Positions 12,209-23,330 of a stretch of 64,000 bases of DNA are shown piece after piece; position 1 is the first letter of the stretch; every line of letters starts with the position of its first letter. Below the pieces are notes generated by a model. It ran no database searches. It saw only the letters and a program-made list of their open reading frames with translations, and had not been told where the DNA came from. Both the position numbers and the translations under genes were made by a program. This DNA is from Chrysomallon squamiferum (lineage: Eukaryota; Mollusca; Gastropoda; Neomphalida; Peltospiridae): NCBI GenBank assembly GCA_012295275.1, contig CM022672.1, forward strand, positions 2,493,443 to 2,557,442, read 5' to 3'.

Positions 12209-14289
12209 TCCAGTGATGTTAAACAATAGATTTTCATTACAACACACTTCTATCTGCCTCAGTGGTCATTATTTTGACTTCTGCTGTACTTATTGTGTCT
12301 TCTGTAAGAGTCACATAATACATTGAATTTTAAAAATGTTTCCTGGATTTAATCATCAGCATTTCATAATTTTTGACAGTAGAAGGTTCTGACAACCTCA
12401 CTGGTGACAAAACAAGAACCATCTGTAGATAACCCATCTCAATCTACAAAATTATCACATATCTGCTAACTAGTATTTTGTATCACCATAAAAAGAAAAA
12501 GAAGAAGGAAGTGTCTTCATACATGTTCATGAGCATGTTATTTCATTTTCAAACTTTATTATCAACAAAGATTAGACATAAAAAAAAGGCTCGCATACAA
12601 TTACACAGAAATATGTTCCGGCAATTTTTCTTTATAGTACGAAAATAAATGGTCAGTCTTCATCAGTTATGAAGTATAGTAACTCTGCTTTTATCATTAC
12701 AGATTATTTTTTTTATTTTAGTTGATCACAACTGAGAAAATAAATAAAATAACCAAATAAATAACTGCCCACCTCATATGACAGCAGCATTATTTTTACA
12801 TTCAGATTTTTTTTCTTAGAAAATTTACTACATAGCAAATGTTTTTGATTTTTATTTCTTAATGATAAGAACAGCAGCAGTTACAACAACAACAATAATA
12901 ATAAAAATAAATAAATGAATAAATAACAATAATAATAACAATAATAATAAAGGATAAGTAATTCTAAGCACTGATCAAAACTTAAAGATTGTTTGTAACA
13001 AGACAGTTAGTACTTCATTTCCAGTTGTAGCTGGTGTTCGTTTACATCTAAAACAACAACCTCGAATGTAAAATAATGCTGTAACTTACCTAGTATACAA
13101 AACACTAAAGTATCCGCTAATTACACAGGATAACATCTTGCATTTGACAAGTTGATTTAGCCGACAGGTGCAAGCCTCTCATGTTGCTTAATGAACAGTT
13201 GCAAACAGTTGTAAATTAAACAAACTACAGACACTTGCATTTGTGTGCCTGAATTTTCTGAATATTTACTAAACAATTGGCTAAGTCTTGTGTTTCGCTT
13301 ACCTTTATTTTTATTTTTATTTTTTTTATTTTTTCACCTTTTCTTGTTACCCGTTTTATGTGTTGATGTAAATAGGTAAATTTCATAAAATGTAATTATT
13401 ACCTTTTTGACCAAAAATCTGTGTGAAAATACACAAAATTGTGGAACTAGGGCTATTATCTAAATTTTTAATTTTTTTTTTTTTAATTTTCTTTTTTAAA
13501 TTTTGTTGTATTGATAACTGCATGGCATCATTCCAGTGCTGTTTATTACATGAATGAAGGCATTAAATATTCATTGTTTACAGAAAAATTATATAGGTTT
13601 CTGTATATATAATTGTTACAGTAATTAAATAAGTTGTATGTTTGGTTGTTATTGTGGGAGAATGTATGTAGAGAGAGGCATCCACTGGTAGTGATAAAAG
13701 CTTCAGTGTACAAGTGGTTTACACTTTTTTTCATATATGAGATGATTTATAAGGGTTTGTGAGGTGATAATTAAAAAGTTCTTGCTATTTAAGTTTTAGT
13801 TTTAATTATTATTTCTCTCTCTCTCTTTAAAGAAAATAATCATACACAAATGTATAATCTTTTGTAATACAAATATTTCAGAGATACAGTATACTACTTT
13901 ATGTATTAAACATTTCTTTTTGCTTTTAAAAGAAAATAATAAAAATAAAAGGAGAAAAAAGAAAAAAATCGACTGAAAAAAAAAAGACTACAATGAATAC
14001 CTCTATTTAATCAGAAAACAACCCAACAAAATACAAAAAATACATGTGTATTATATTTCTTTTTCACTGAAAATTAAATAGCTTGCTTCAGAGCTCCTGC
14101 ACTCTAATTGAAATGCTGACTTGATATGTACAAATAGTTGAATTATCAAGGTGAGTTACGTTCTCTAACTCATGCATGCAAGTGATGTTACTGAATCATG
14201 AAATTTGTGTTTTAATTGTGTTAAAAGTCACAAGGTTGATATCGCGGAGCAAAATTAAAAGCTTAATTAATTAATGTTTTTGTTGTGGC
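12209..14289. other. Intergenic, no gene seen
   Basis: AT-rich DNA with an imperfect (AAT)/(AAAT) stretch near 12890-12955, T-rich runs near 13305-13330 and 13468-13495, and a short (CT)n near 13813. The open frames are short and look random; no splice-consistent coding block was recognised. Confidence 0.5.
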
Positions 14290-14359
14290 TTTTTTAACAC
14301 ACACACACACACACAATAAATAGAATGAAGAAGAGAGAACAGGGTATGAAATGGATGTC

Positions 14360-15005
14360 TGATATACCCACTTGTGTGGTTAGTTCGTTTACAGAACGCA
14401 CCAAGTGAACTTCAGATAATGTGCAGTGACGATACAGTTCAATCCTCACGACAAATCGTGTTTGCAGGGCAGGCAGATCTTGCATGGTCAGGAATACAAA
14501 TTTAATGATTGGCATGCCACGTGCATCAGCTAAGAGATTTAAAAGCAATCACAACTGCATCTGAAAGTCGTAAGATCGTGACCGTTGAACTGGACGACAA
14601 GATATTTGAAACGTTTTCTCTTTTCTTTTTTTTACAATTTGTTTTGCTACATCTTGCGTCTGTGACGATACGCCGTTTTGCCAATCACTGGAGACCTTTA
14701 GCAGACACAGACGACACGGACGAAGACAAAAGGAAGATGGTGTGAATGGATTATAACAAAAGCGTCGCGCGTCTACGAAACGAAACGTCCTAAATTAGAA
14801 CTCAAGACACTTTTTATTTCACATGGGTGTCGCCCGACATGGATTTGAACCCGTGGTATCCAGCTGTTGGTCATTCACGATGGGACAAACACCGTGTGGT
14901 TTTGACATTGTTGAGGAATGCACAGTTTATGTTGATATATATCGTCTGTTGTACCCACGTTTAAAGAGACTCGTACGGACAGTGAACCGAGTCTACAATT
15001 TCTAG
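14360..15005. other. CpG-richer unique patch with unrecognised short frames
   Basis: Base composition changes here: CpG and GC rise relative to the flanks, and several short frames on both strands look protein-like without matching a family I can name (an 84-codon minus frame 14548-14294, a 78-codon plus frame 14509-14745, a 60-codon plus frame 14823-15005). None joins another through a good splice pair. It could be an old transposon fragment, a regulatory patch or exons of an unrecognised gene. Confidence 0.3.
14823..14895 (-). repeat. Possible tRNA-derived (SINE-like) remnant with box B
   Basis: On the minus strand GGTTCAAATCC fits the RNA polymerase III box B consensus GGTTCRANNCC exactly. 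It is followed by a perfect small inverted repeat (TGTCG, two bases, CGACA). I could not fold a tRNA: only two T-stem pairs form, the acceptor arm is unmatched and no clear box A lies upstream. A degraded SINE head is possible; chance is also possible. Confidence 0.25.
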
Positions 15006-16128
15006 ATGTAATCTGGACTGAACTGTAATTCTGATAGCGTACTGTCATTTTATTTATTCATAAATAATTGCTATTATTGGTTTGTGTATGTGTGTGTATG
15101 TGATAGTGTGCTGTTACAAGGGTTGTTTGTTTATATGTTTCTAGATATGTGCTTTCCTGCCTGTCACTGCAAACATTAGACGATGTCAGACACATGGATA
15201 ATGTGGCAACGAAGATTTCCTCTTTCGTAACATAAGTAAAGAAAGAAAAAAATATATTAACGCACAGTTGCTGCTCAAATTAAAATGTATTAGTAAAACA
15301 AATCCCTTCCTTCAGCTAATTATTATTCACTTCATTCAATTTTCTTTAATAACAACACCTAGCCATTGCAAAAAAAAAAAAAAATTATTATTTTTTTTTT
15401 TTAAATTTAAAAATAAAATAATAATAATAAATAAGTCGGACATAATATGACATTTCAAAATTTACTTCTCAACCAAATTATGTTTTTTTAATTTAAACCC
15501 CAAAAAAAAAATTCAGCGTATAATATCTCTATCGGTAACATAACATGCACGACGTGACAACTAAGCGGTATAATATACAAAGCACAAAAAAAAAAAAAAA
15601 TAAAAAATAAGATATCACTTAAACGGTGCTAAGCCCCAACTAATTCCTTCCGCACTCAAATTTATGGCATCTTCGTTCTCTTTTCACAAACACACATTTG
15701 CATATTATCCCCTCTGACAGGCAAAATTGGCGTCCAAAATGTCCGATAATTTAGTACAAAAGTCTGTTGACGTACCGCGGGCCTGTCATGTAGATATATA
15801 GTTAATCCAAGCTGTTGTTGGCCACCCTAGGCGTTCCTAACCTGTGTAATGGAGCTTGTGAAATAAGAAGGTATATAAAAAAAAAAAAAAAAAAGTGGCC
15901 AGAGTAAAAATAATAGCAGTATGTGATGTTATACACGTATTAAATATTTATGTGTAAATGTACACATACATATGTGGGTTTGTGTGTCGAGTGATAAGCA
16001 AAACCTATTTCTTTTTTGAAAGATGATGGAGAAGAATTTTTGATCTGTCCTGTTTATTTATTGTCCCGTGTTTTTGTTTTGTTTCTTATGGGGTGGGAAG
16101 GTGATTTTGCCCCACTATTTATTACTAC

Positions 16129-16177
<49 letters not shown>

Positions 16178-16196
16178 AGTAGTAGTAGCAGTGGTT

Positions 16197-16228
<32 letters not shown>

Positions 16229-16519
16229 TAAAATTACTTATACGTCCATTTTAGATTATTCCTATCTTCTTTTTCTTTTGATCTTGACTTCATCATTATA
16301 TCATCACAACAACAACAACAATAATAATAATAATAAAATATAAATAAAATAATAAACCTCTTCTTCTTCTTCTTTTTCTTGGTTTAATTTAATTTCTCTT
16401 TCAGTTCCACTTACTACTACTAATTTTCCCTGGTGTCTGTTAACTTCGGTTCAACGTTCCTTGTCAGAAAGGTGAAATTCTTTTTTTCAGATTCACGAAC
16501 ATTTCTAACATTACTTCAT
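15006..16519. other. Intergenic with compound (ATT)n(AGT)n microsatellite
   Basis: No gene is recognised. Poly-A/T runs occur near 15370, 15585 and 15875. The main structure is an (ATT)n run about 16126-16174 passing directly into (AGT)n about 16175-16229, then short (CAA)n(TAA)n near 16306-16336. Long open frames here are poly-Ile/Leu/Ser artefacts of the trinucleotide repeat. Confidence 0.6.
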
Positions 16520-16930
16520 TTCTATTACAGAAACATCAACAAGACGCTTGTCGCTTTGTGTTTGCACCGATTAATAAACCCGACCCTGCTCCCCCCTGCT
16601 CCCCCTGCGTCCAGTAGGGCGGGCGAGACACTGAAAAGTAAAACCGTTTTTCAATCAGGTTTTCACCGAAGTAATAAACGTTTCTCTGATCTGAACAAAA
16701 TGACGTCGGAGACAAACAGAAGGTTTCAATGGACGTGTATTTTGTGCGTGTTTACCCGTTAAAGACACGTATCGTTTAGCTGTGATTTCGCGCATTCTGT
16801 GTTCGTAAAAGAACTCTCGCGAGGACTTGAAATGAAAAGTGCCGTAATCAGTCGCAGTGTAGCCAAACTCGTGGCGCCATTTATTTGTACAACCAGAATC
16901 GCACTCAGCTTCAGGACACGGTGCGTGCAT
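16520..16930. promoter_or_regulatory. CpG-dense patch, possible promoter
   Basis: I count about 30 CpG in roughly 410 bases, against about 5 per kb in the SIL1 intron. It contains a TCTCGCGAG core near 16816 that differs by one base from the TCTCGCGAGA promoter palindrome known from animal promoters, plus GGGCGGGC near 16619. Frames across it on both strands (109 and 91 codons) are open probably because the GC rise removes stops. No TATA box or initiator was identified and strand is unknown. Confidence 0.3.
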
Positions 16931-17921
16931 CTGTAGTCGGGGGTTTTAAATTATTAGAGCTTCAATCTCAAACGATGAATGTGAATTTATATTTGTGTAT
17001 ATAGTGTATGTGTGTGTATGTGTGTATACGAGCGAGGGGGGTGCGTGTATTTTTCTGTATATGAATGTGTATCCGTACTTATATATTTTATTTTGAATCT
17101 TTTGAAAGCTGTTAATTTTCCAAAAATCTTCGTTATCATCATCATCATCATCATCACTATCAGCTGTGATCTTTCATCATTATTAACCAACTAGTCATTA
17201 TTGTCAGAGATATGATCTCAAGTTTATTGTCTTCGTTAGATGATTCTTTGTCATTCGCGAGCATTAACTCACTTGTTATTTCCAGAATTGTTTTATACAG
17301 ATATAGATAAATATGTTAATAGGGCAGTGAAGTGTGGAAATTATGCCAATATTTACACGAATTCACAGCTGTTAAGTTCAAAGGACATTATCCTAGATAA
17401 AGAGCTTTGTTCATTTTCCTTTTAAATCATATTTTTTATGTGTGTCTGTTTTTTTTTTTTTTTTTTTAAATAGTTGTTGTCATTTACATTCTGAATTCTT
17501 TTAATCATTATACTACTGTATTAGCTTAGCTACATATATATGTTAAAAAGCAAAACAAGAAGAAAAGAAAGAATGAAAGAAAGAAAATATTAATGGATAT
17601 TTTATGAACGAATACCTACCTATGCTTATTATCTGCATATATGTGAATTTCAGTTTGTGAAAGCGGTCAGAAGATGGACAGTAGAATTTGGGCACTGGAC
17701 ACCAAAATTAACCACTTAATTACAAGAGATGCCAGTTAGACATACGAGTTGTATTTCATTACCCCGTTGCTCAGTTGTTTTGCTTTGCTATCTGTTTTAT
17801 ATATCTGTGTGTCTGTTTGTCTATCTGTCTCATCGACCTAATTTGTGCAAACATAAACACCAACCTAAATGTCTTTTTGTTGCATATTGTCTGTCGTTTT
17901 GGATATGTATGTATGTATGCA

Positions 17922-17957
<36 letters not shown>

Positions 17958-19976
17958 CATGCATAATGGTGTGTAGGTCGTTAGTAAGTAGGTATGTCAG
18001 TATACATGTGTCTGGCTCTATAGCTTTGCCTATTCGCTCAAACTAACACGGTGAAAATATTATGTTTGTTTAGCATTCTTTATTCTCTGCTTATTTAACA
18101 CGTACTTGTTTTATTTTTGTAAGCAACATTTTATTTCTACCAGAATAACCCTGACGTACACTAACAATCAAACAGCGAATGAGACTACGTCAGACAGAAA
18201 CAAAGAAAAAAGTACTTAATATCTGTTGTTGCTTTTTTCTTTTGCTTCTTTCTTATGTTTCATTTTATTTTATTTTATTTTATTATTATTATTTTTAATT
18301 AATTTATTTTCGAATGAGAGAGAAAAATAATGAAAGTGTATGAGTTTAAATTCTGTTCGGTAACATTTATCTGAAGTAAATTATTTTTTCTTACATCCAT
18401 CAAACAGGCGAAGGCCTACCCGTTACGATTCGGTTTACGTAACGTCAGCACTGGGAAGGTGTGAACTGTTTTCAGACGGCTGTTTAATCACGAAATCCGT
18501 TTACTCGTGTAACAGAATTTCAATTAGCGCTTGACGGCTTGTCTTTTTCTGCAGTGTGCAGCAAGTGCGACTTGTAAACGTTAACAAACGTATGCAAATT
18601 GACGAAAAGTCTTTTACAGTGTAAGGGCGATAACTTGCCTGTCTGGTATCTGAATTATTGTTATTTTGACTCGTACCTACAAAGGAGGTCTCTAGCACAA
18701 GGCCTCGGCATATTAAGTAGCTGCATTCAGTGATATGAACGTGGAGGTAGGGATAATAGTTTGCAATTGTCAGTTTATGTAGCCTGTCAAGTCAGGTTCC
18801 TTTCAATCCAACTCAGTTCTCCAAGACTTTTATTTCAATGGCCTTGAAAAGTATTTTCTGTCTATGGGAAGATGATTATAAATTATCCATTGTTGCTATT
18901 TTCGGAGGTAAAAATAGTCAATTAGGGACATCAGACTGTTGCCTTTCTCATTTTTTTTTTTTTTTTTTTAAATATTTTATAACGATATAATTGCAGCCGC
19001 AGAAATGAAATGTTAAAGTGTCGTTGAATTAAAATAGTCCTTCATTTAACTGAGAATAATATAAATACATTGAAAGTTTGAACATGGACAATCTACAGGT
19101 GTATTGTCACCTGTGACAAACAGGAATAAATTCCTGTGATAGAGCACGATGGGTGATAACGGTTTCAACGAGTCCTTGCGATAGCTTTCATCCCAGTATT
19201 TCATTTAACACCACTCCCTATTGTAACGTGGAACCACGCACGTTATAGTTACACGTGATGTCTTGGATATGCACACATCACAAGCATTCGGGAATTTTGA
19301 TTAGAAATAATTTTATCTCTGTTGTCCAAAATTTTGTTTAATGATCGTGGGAAAGAATTGTAGCAATACTTCACATATTTCTGTGTCACACCTCTAAGCT
19401 GTTTAAAGTATTTGTTCCATGCAGAGTGTATGTATGTCTGTGTACGTTCATTTTTGTGTATGTATGTATGTATGTATGTATGTATGTATGTATGAATGTA
19501 ATTATAAATGTATGTATATGTGTATGTATGTATGTAAGTACATATTTATGCGTTTATATGCGGAGAATACGTATATTAAATAAGAAAAGAGTCCAGTAAA
19601 TAAATAAAGGTAATTATGCATTCACAAGACTAAAGATCCAGAAAGGACTGCTGATAACTGACCCACTAGTGTGAATAAGGGCTTTTCTCAGTGCGTGTAT
19701 ATTCAAAGACTATAAAAGGTCATAATTCTTAAACTAAAAGCCTACTGAAATGTATTTTAACCTTATACAAAACTTCCTCATTGCACTGTTTGTCTCCGAC
19801 CCTCAAACTAATACGTTTTATCGTTATTTGAAATAAACTCTTGTGTTATTCAAGTGTTATTTAAGTACTGGCCAGTCCCTAATATCTGATCATTTATATT
19901 AAACAAACACTTGAAGAAACGAAACGCTACTTCCTAATTAAATTCTCACGACTGAAATTTCTAAAACATCCGGTAA

Positions 19977-20016
<40 letters not shown>

Positions 20017-20949
20017 TGTTATTTTTATGCGAAATAGTGATACATTTAAAAAAAATAATAATAGAGAATAAGAAAGGTAGTAAATATAGGAATGGAAAGA
20101 TGTGTGTGCGATATCATTTCATTTACATCGTCCAATTTGGCATATCATTATCCTAATCTTACGTAATGCTGTCACTCCTTTTCTCTCGTTTTCTGTTGGC
20201 AATAATCTCTGTTTTGTTAATATTGTCGAAAATGTCAGTGTAGTGGCGTAATACGAGCTACGAAGAGAAATACCTGAAATTTTGTAGGTAGTACGTGTCG
20301 TCGGGCTTCATGTCAGTTCTCAGTGCCGGTGAAATGACGCTTGGCTTTCCAGGCAACGATTAAACGTCCTAAATGAAACATTAACTCCCATTAATCCTCG
20401 ACTGGTGCATAAACGTCAGCCAGCTTATTAGATTGTGTACACACACACTTCTTACGTTATGCACTTTTTGTGTTGTTGGGATTTATTTTGAAGGATATAT
20501 AGATGTTGCCACTTATATGATGATATTCCTGAATGGGAAGGGAACCAGCGGGTCATCTGTATGTAAAGTGCATTTATTCATTCGTACATTCGTTAATTCT
20601 TTCACTAAGCTTTTCATTCATTCATTCATTCATTCATTCATTCGTTCATTCATTCGTTCGTTCGATCGTCCATTTGTCCATTTTTCGCCACTCAGTCCGT
20701 ATAGCATGGCGTGGCATTCCATTCATCAAATTATAGTCATCAATCATTTATGCGTCTATCCATCTTTCCATCAGAAATGTGCTTATACAGGTTCTCCATC
20801 TGTAGACTAAAATTATTCATCTACTCAGTTAATAGCACTATAAAACTTCTACTGAACTTTACTAAGTTTAAAAACAATTTCGAAAAAAAAAAAAAAAATC
20901 TCAGATAAACTAGCATTTCAGGGAACACTGAACTCTTCTACTTTTGTTT
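16931..20949. other. Intergenic, no gene seen; TG, GTAT and ATTC repeats
   Basis: Microsatellites: (ATC)n near 17136-17157, (TG)/(TGTA)n about 17907-17962, (GTAT)n about 19456-19540, (GT)n about 19983-20013 and (ATTC)n about 20616-20665. A second CpG-richer patch lies about 18405-18620. Open frames in the TG and ATTC runs are repeat artefacts. Confidence 0.55.
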
Positions 20950-21615
20950 TTATCTCAGGAAGAAGAAGAAGAAGAAAAAAAAAAAAAAAAAAAAAAAAAA
21001 ATCGAAGGAAAAATAATTGGTGGAGATCTGTCGAGAATCCGGGTTAATCAGTCAGTAGTACACGATACCAGGTGTATCCATAATATCCATAATCTGTCCA
21101 GGGGGTTGTGTGGACCGCGCGGCATGGGTATATTGCCTGGTGTATTGGCAGATTCGAGTGCTCTGAAGTCACCACGTACCTCCCACATCGCCATAGCTCT
21201 CGATAACGACTTTGTACAAAAGCAAAAAGTCAATAACAAATTGTTTACAAATTTACGGCTACGTCTTTTAACAAAAAAAAAAAAAAATGAAAAAAAAAAA
21301 TTGCAACTGAAATTTTTGTAGCAGGAAGGGAACGCCATGACATGCCGCCGAAGATGACCATCTGCAGAGAAATGTCCGCATAAGAATATTTGTGGTATCA
21401 TGTTCAGATGGGGGTAGATAACATACAGATTGGTATATTTATAATCACTAGAGATATACTAAGCTTAAAATGTCCATGCTTGAGGAGGTTATGGTGTTAA
21501 ATATAAAAGACAGGAAGCATTCATTAGAATTGCATTTAACAATATTGATAACGTTTAATGACCTATCTGCTTAAGCTAGACCGATCAATAGCATCCAGTT
21601 TGTGATCATCTCATT

Positions 21616-21646
<31 letters not shown>

Positions 21647-22046
21647 TCTAATGTTTTAATACTTGTAGTTAGATGTACGTGTATATGTCCATAATATAGA
21701 TGTGTTTATAAATGTGTGCGTTCGTGATATACATCATCAAAACATCTATGACCTTCATTTGGCTAATCACAACTTTACACCGATGACCATCATAAATTAT
21801 TCTCTAAGGTTTTGATCAGTCATCGTATGCTTACAAACGACAATATACTTTAGTTTTAAAAACACTTCACCGAGAAAGATAAAGCGTTAAAAATAGCTGA
21901 ACAACGAACACTAAATTTCCATCATAAATATATTGGATATATCGTGACCTTTTACCTATTTGAATTATATATTTGTTTGTCTTTTTAAAGAGTATCTATA
22001 AACATTCGACAGCTAAGTTTGTAAATTTGATCGTGCAAGAGTTTCC
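20950..22046. other. Intergenic with (GAA)n/poly-A tract and unique sequence
   Basis: A (GAA)n tract at about 20957-20976 runs into an A-run to 21000. Unique sequence follows, with overlapping plus and minus frames over 21001-21400 that resemble no family I know, then (ATTT)n about 21611-21648. No splice-supported gene was found. Confidence 0.5.
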
Positions 22047-22230
22047 GTGTGACAAAACAAACAGATTTATAGTTCTGGAGTTTTGACTGCACTGTGTTTT
22101 TCTAGTGTAACAAAACAAGCAGATATATAGTTCTGGAGTTTTGACTGCACTGTGTTTTTCTAGTGTGACAAAACAAACAGATATATAGTTCTGGAGTTTT
22201 GACTGCACTGTGTTTTTTTTTTAGTGTGAA
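22047..22230. repeat. 58-bp tandem repeat, three copies plus partial
   Basis: The anchor AGTTCTGGAGTTTTGACTGC recurs at 22071, 22129 and 22187, giving a period of exactly 58. Copies run 22047-22104, 22105-22162 and 22163-22220, with a decayed fourth start after that. Copies differ at only a few positions (for example ACAGATTTAT versus GCAGATATAT), and the last has an expanded T-run. The 70-codon minus frame across it merely translates the repeat. Confidence 0.92.
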
Positions 22231-22456
22231 ACAATATACAAGTTTTAACTCTTTTTTTTCTGCTTGTCATGTCAGTAATTATTAAGTATTATATAACTGA
22301 AAAATAGAAATGGTAAAAATGTGTGAAGTATACAATGAAGTATACATGTTAATGAAATAAACACAGGTCTCGAATGTATGACTGAATTAATATGTTTTTG
22401 TTTAATGATTTTTTATATATATATATGTATATTATCATATAATATATTCTGTTACA

Positions 22457-22527
<71 letters not shown>

Positions 22528-23272
22528 TTGTTATTTTATTTTCGCTTCGTCATGGACATGTGGCTGGAACGGAAAATCCTGCCAGAGATAACGAGTCACC
22601 TGTCGTACCTCACCGAGACTCGATCAGTGTTTTATCAGATCCTTGACGCAGTGACCTAAGACTCTCCCCGGGTGGGAAATTGTCTTTAATTTATACTTGA
22701 CTAATTTCTGATCATTTTTTTTCTAGTGTTACCATCAGCGTATTATAAATGAAAAAAAATTTAAACTCTGCTCCAAACTCTTATCTCCATTTTTTATTTT
22801 TTTTTCAATTTTTTATTTATCTGTTTATATCTTTTTTTTTTTTTTTTTACGTCGTTCTTTAATTATTTTTTTTAAATTGTTTTTTTTTTTTTTTTTGTAC
22901 AAGTTAATAGTATTGTCTATGCGGGTGGCCAACGAAACTAGCTGGTGTAACTTGACGAAACGGAAACGTTTTTTTTTCTTCTTCTTCAAAATTTGACAAA
23001 CATATCATTAGGATAACCGTCCAAAAGAAGCAAAAAGGCGTCAGGGAGCTTAATGTTAGAAGATTAAGAAGAAAAAGTTGCTTTATAATGATTGACATTA
23101 ATGATCGTCTGAAACATGAACAGTTCTAATTGTGTTTTGAAAGTATAATCCTTAAATACAGTTCTCGACACTATGGTCAAATTAGGTAACACAATACAAT
23201 ATGGGAAAGAGCGAAGAAGAGGCCCAACTCCCAGCTTGATGTCTTTTTTTTTTTTTTTTTTTTACTTTTTTC

Positions 23273-23330
<58 letters not shown>

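Noticed and set aside
14400-14526. Plus-strand 36-codon run ending QEYKFNDWHATCIS-stop, resembling the middle of a LIM zinc finger
   Set aside because: The C-x17-H-x2-C spacing fits, but the first cysteine of the pair is missing, the frame is bounded by stops and there is no splice partner.
16433-16762. 109-codon plus frame and overlapping 91-codon minus frame
   Set aside because: They overlap in a CpG-dense patch where stops are rare; neither has domain features or splice partners.
22047-22230. CRISPR-like appearance of the 58-bp repeats and the 20-bp array at 59.4 kb
   Set aside because: Both are head-to-tail repeats without unique spacers, in a eukaryotic genome.
22552-22659. 37-codon protein-like block MDMWLERKILPEITSHLS onward
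   Set aside because: No acceptor, no partner exon and no family match; too short to call.
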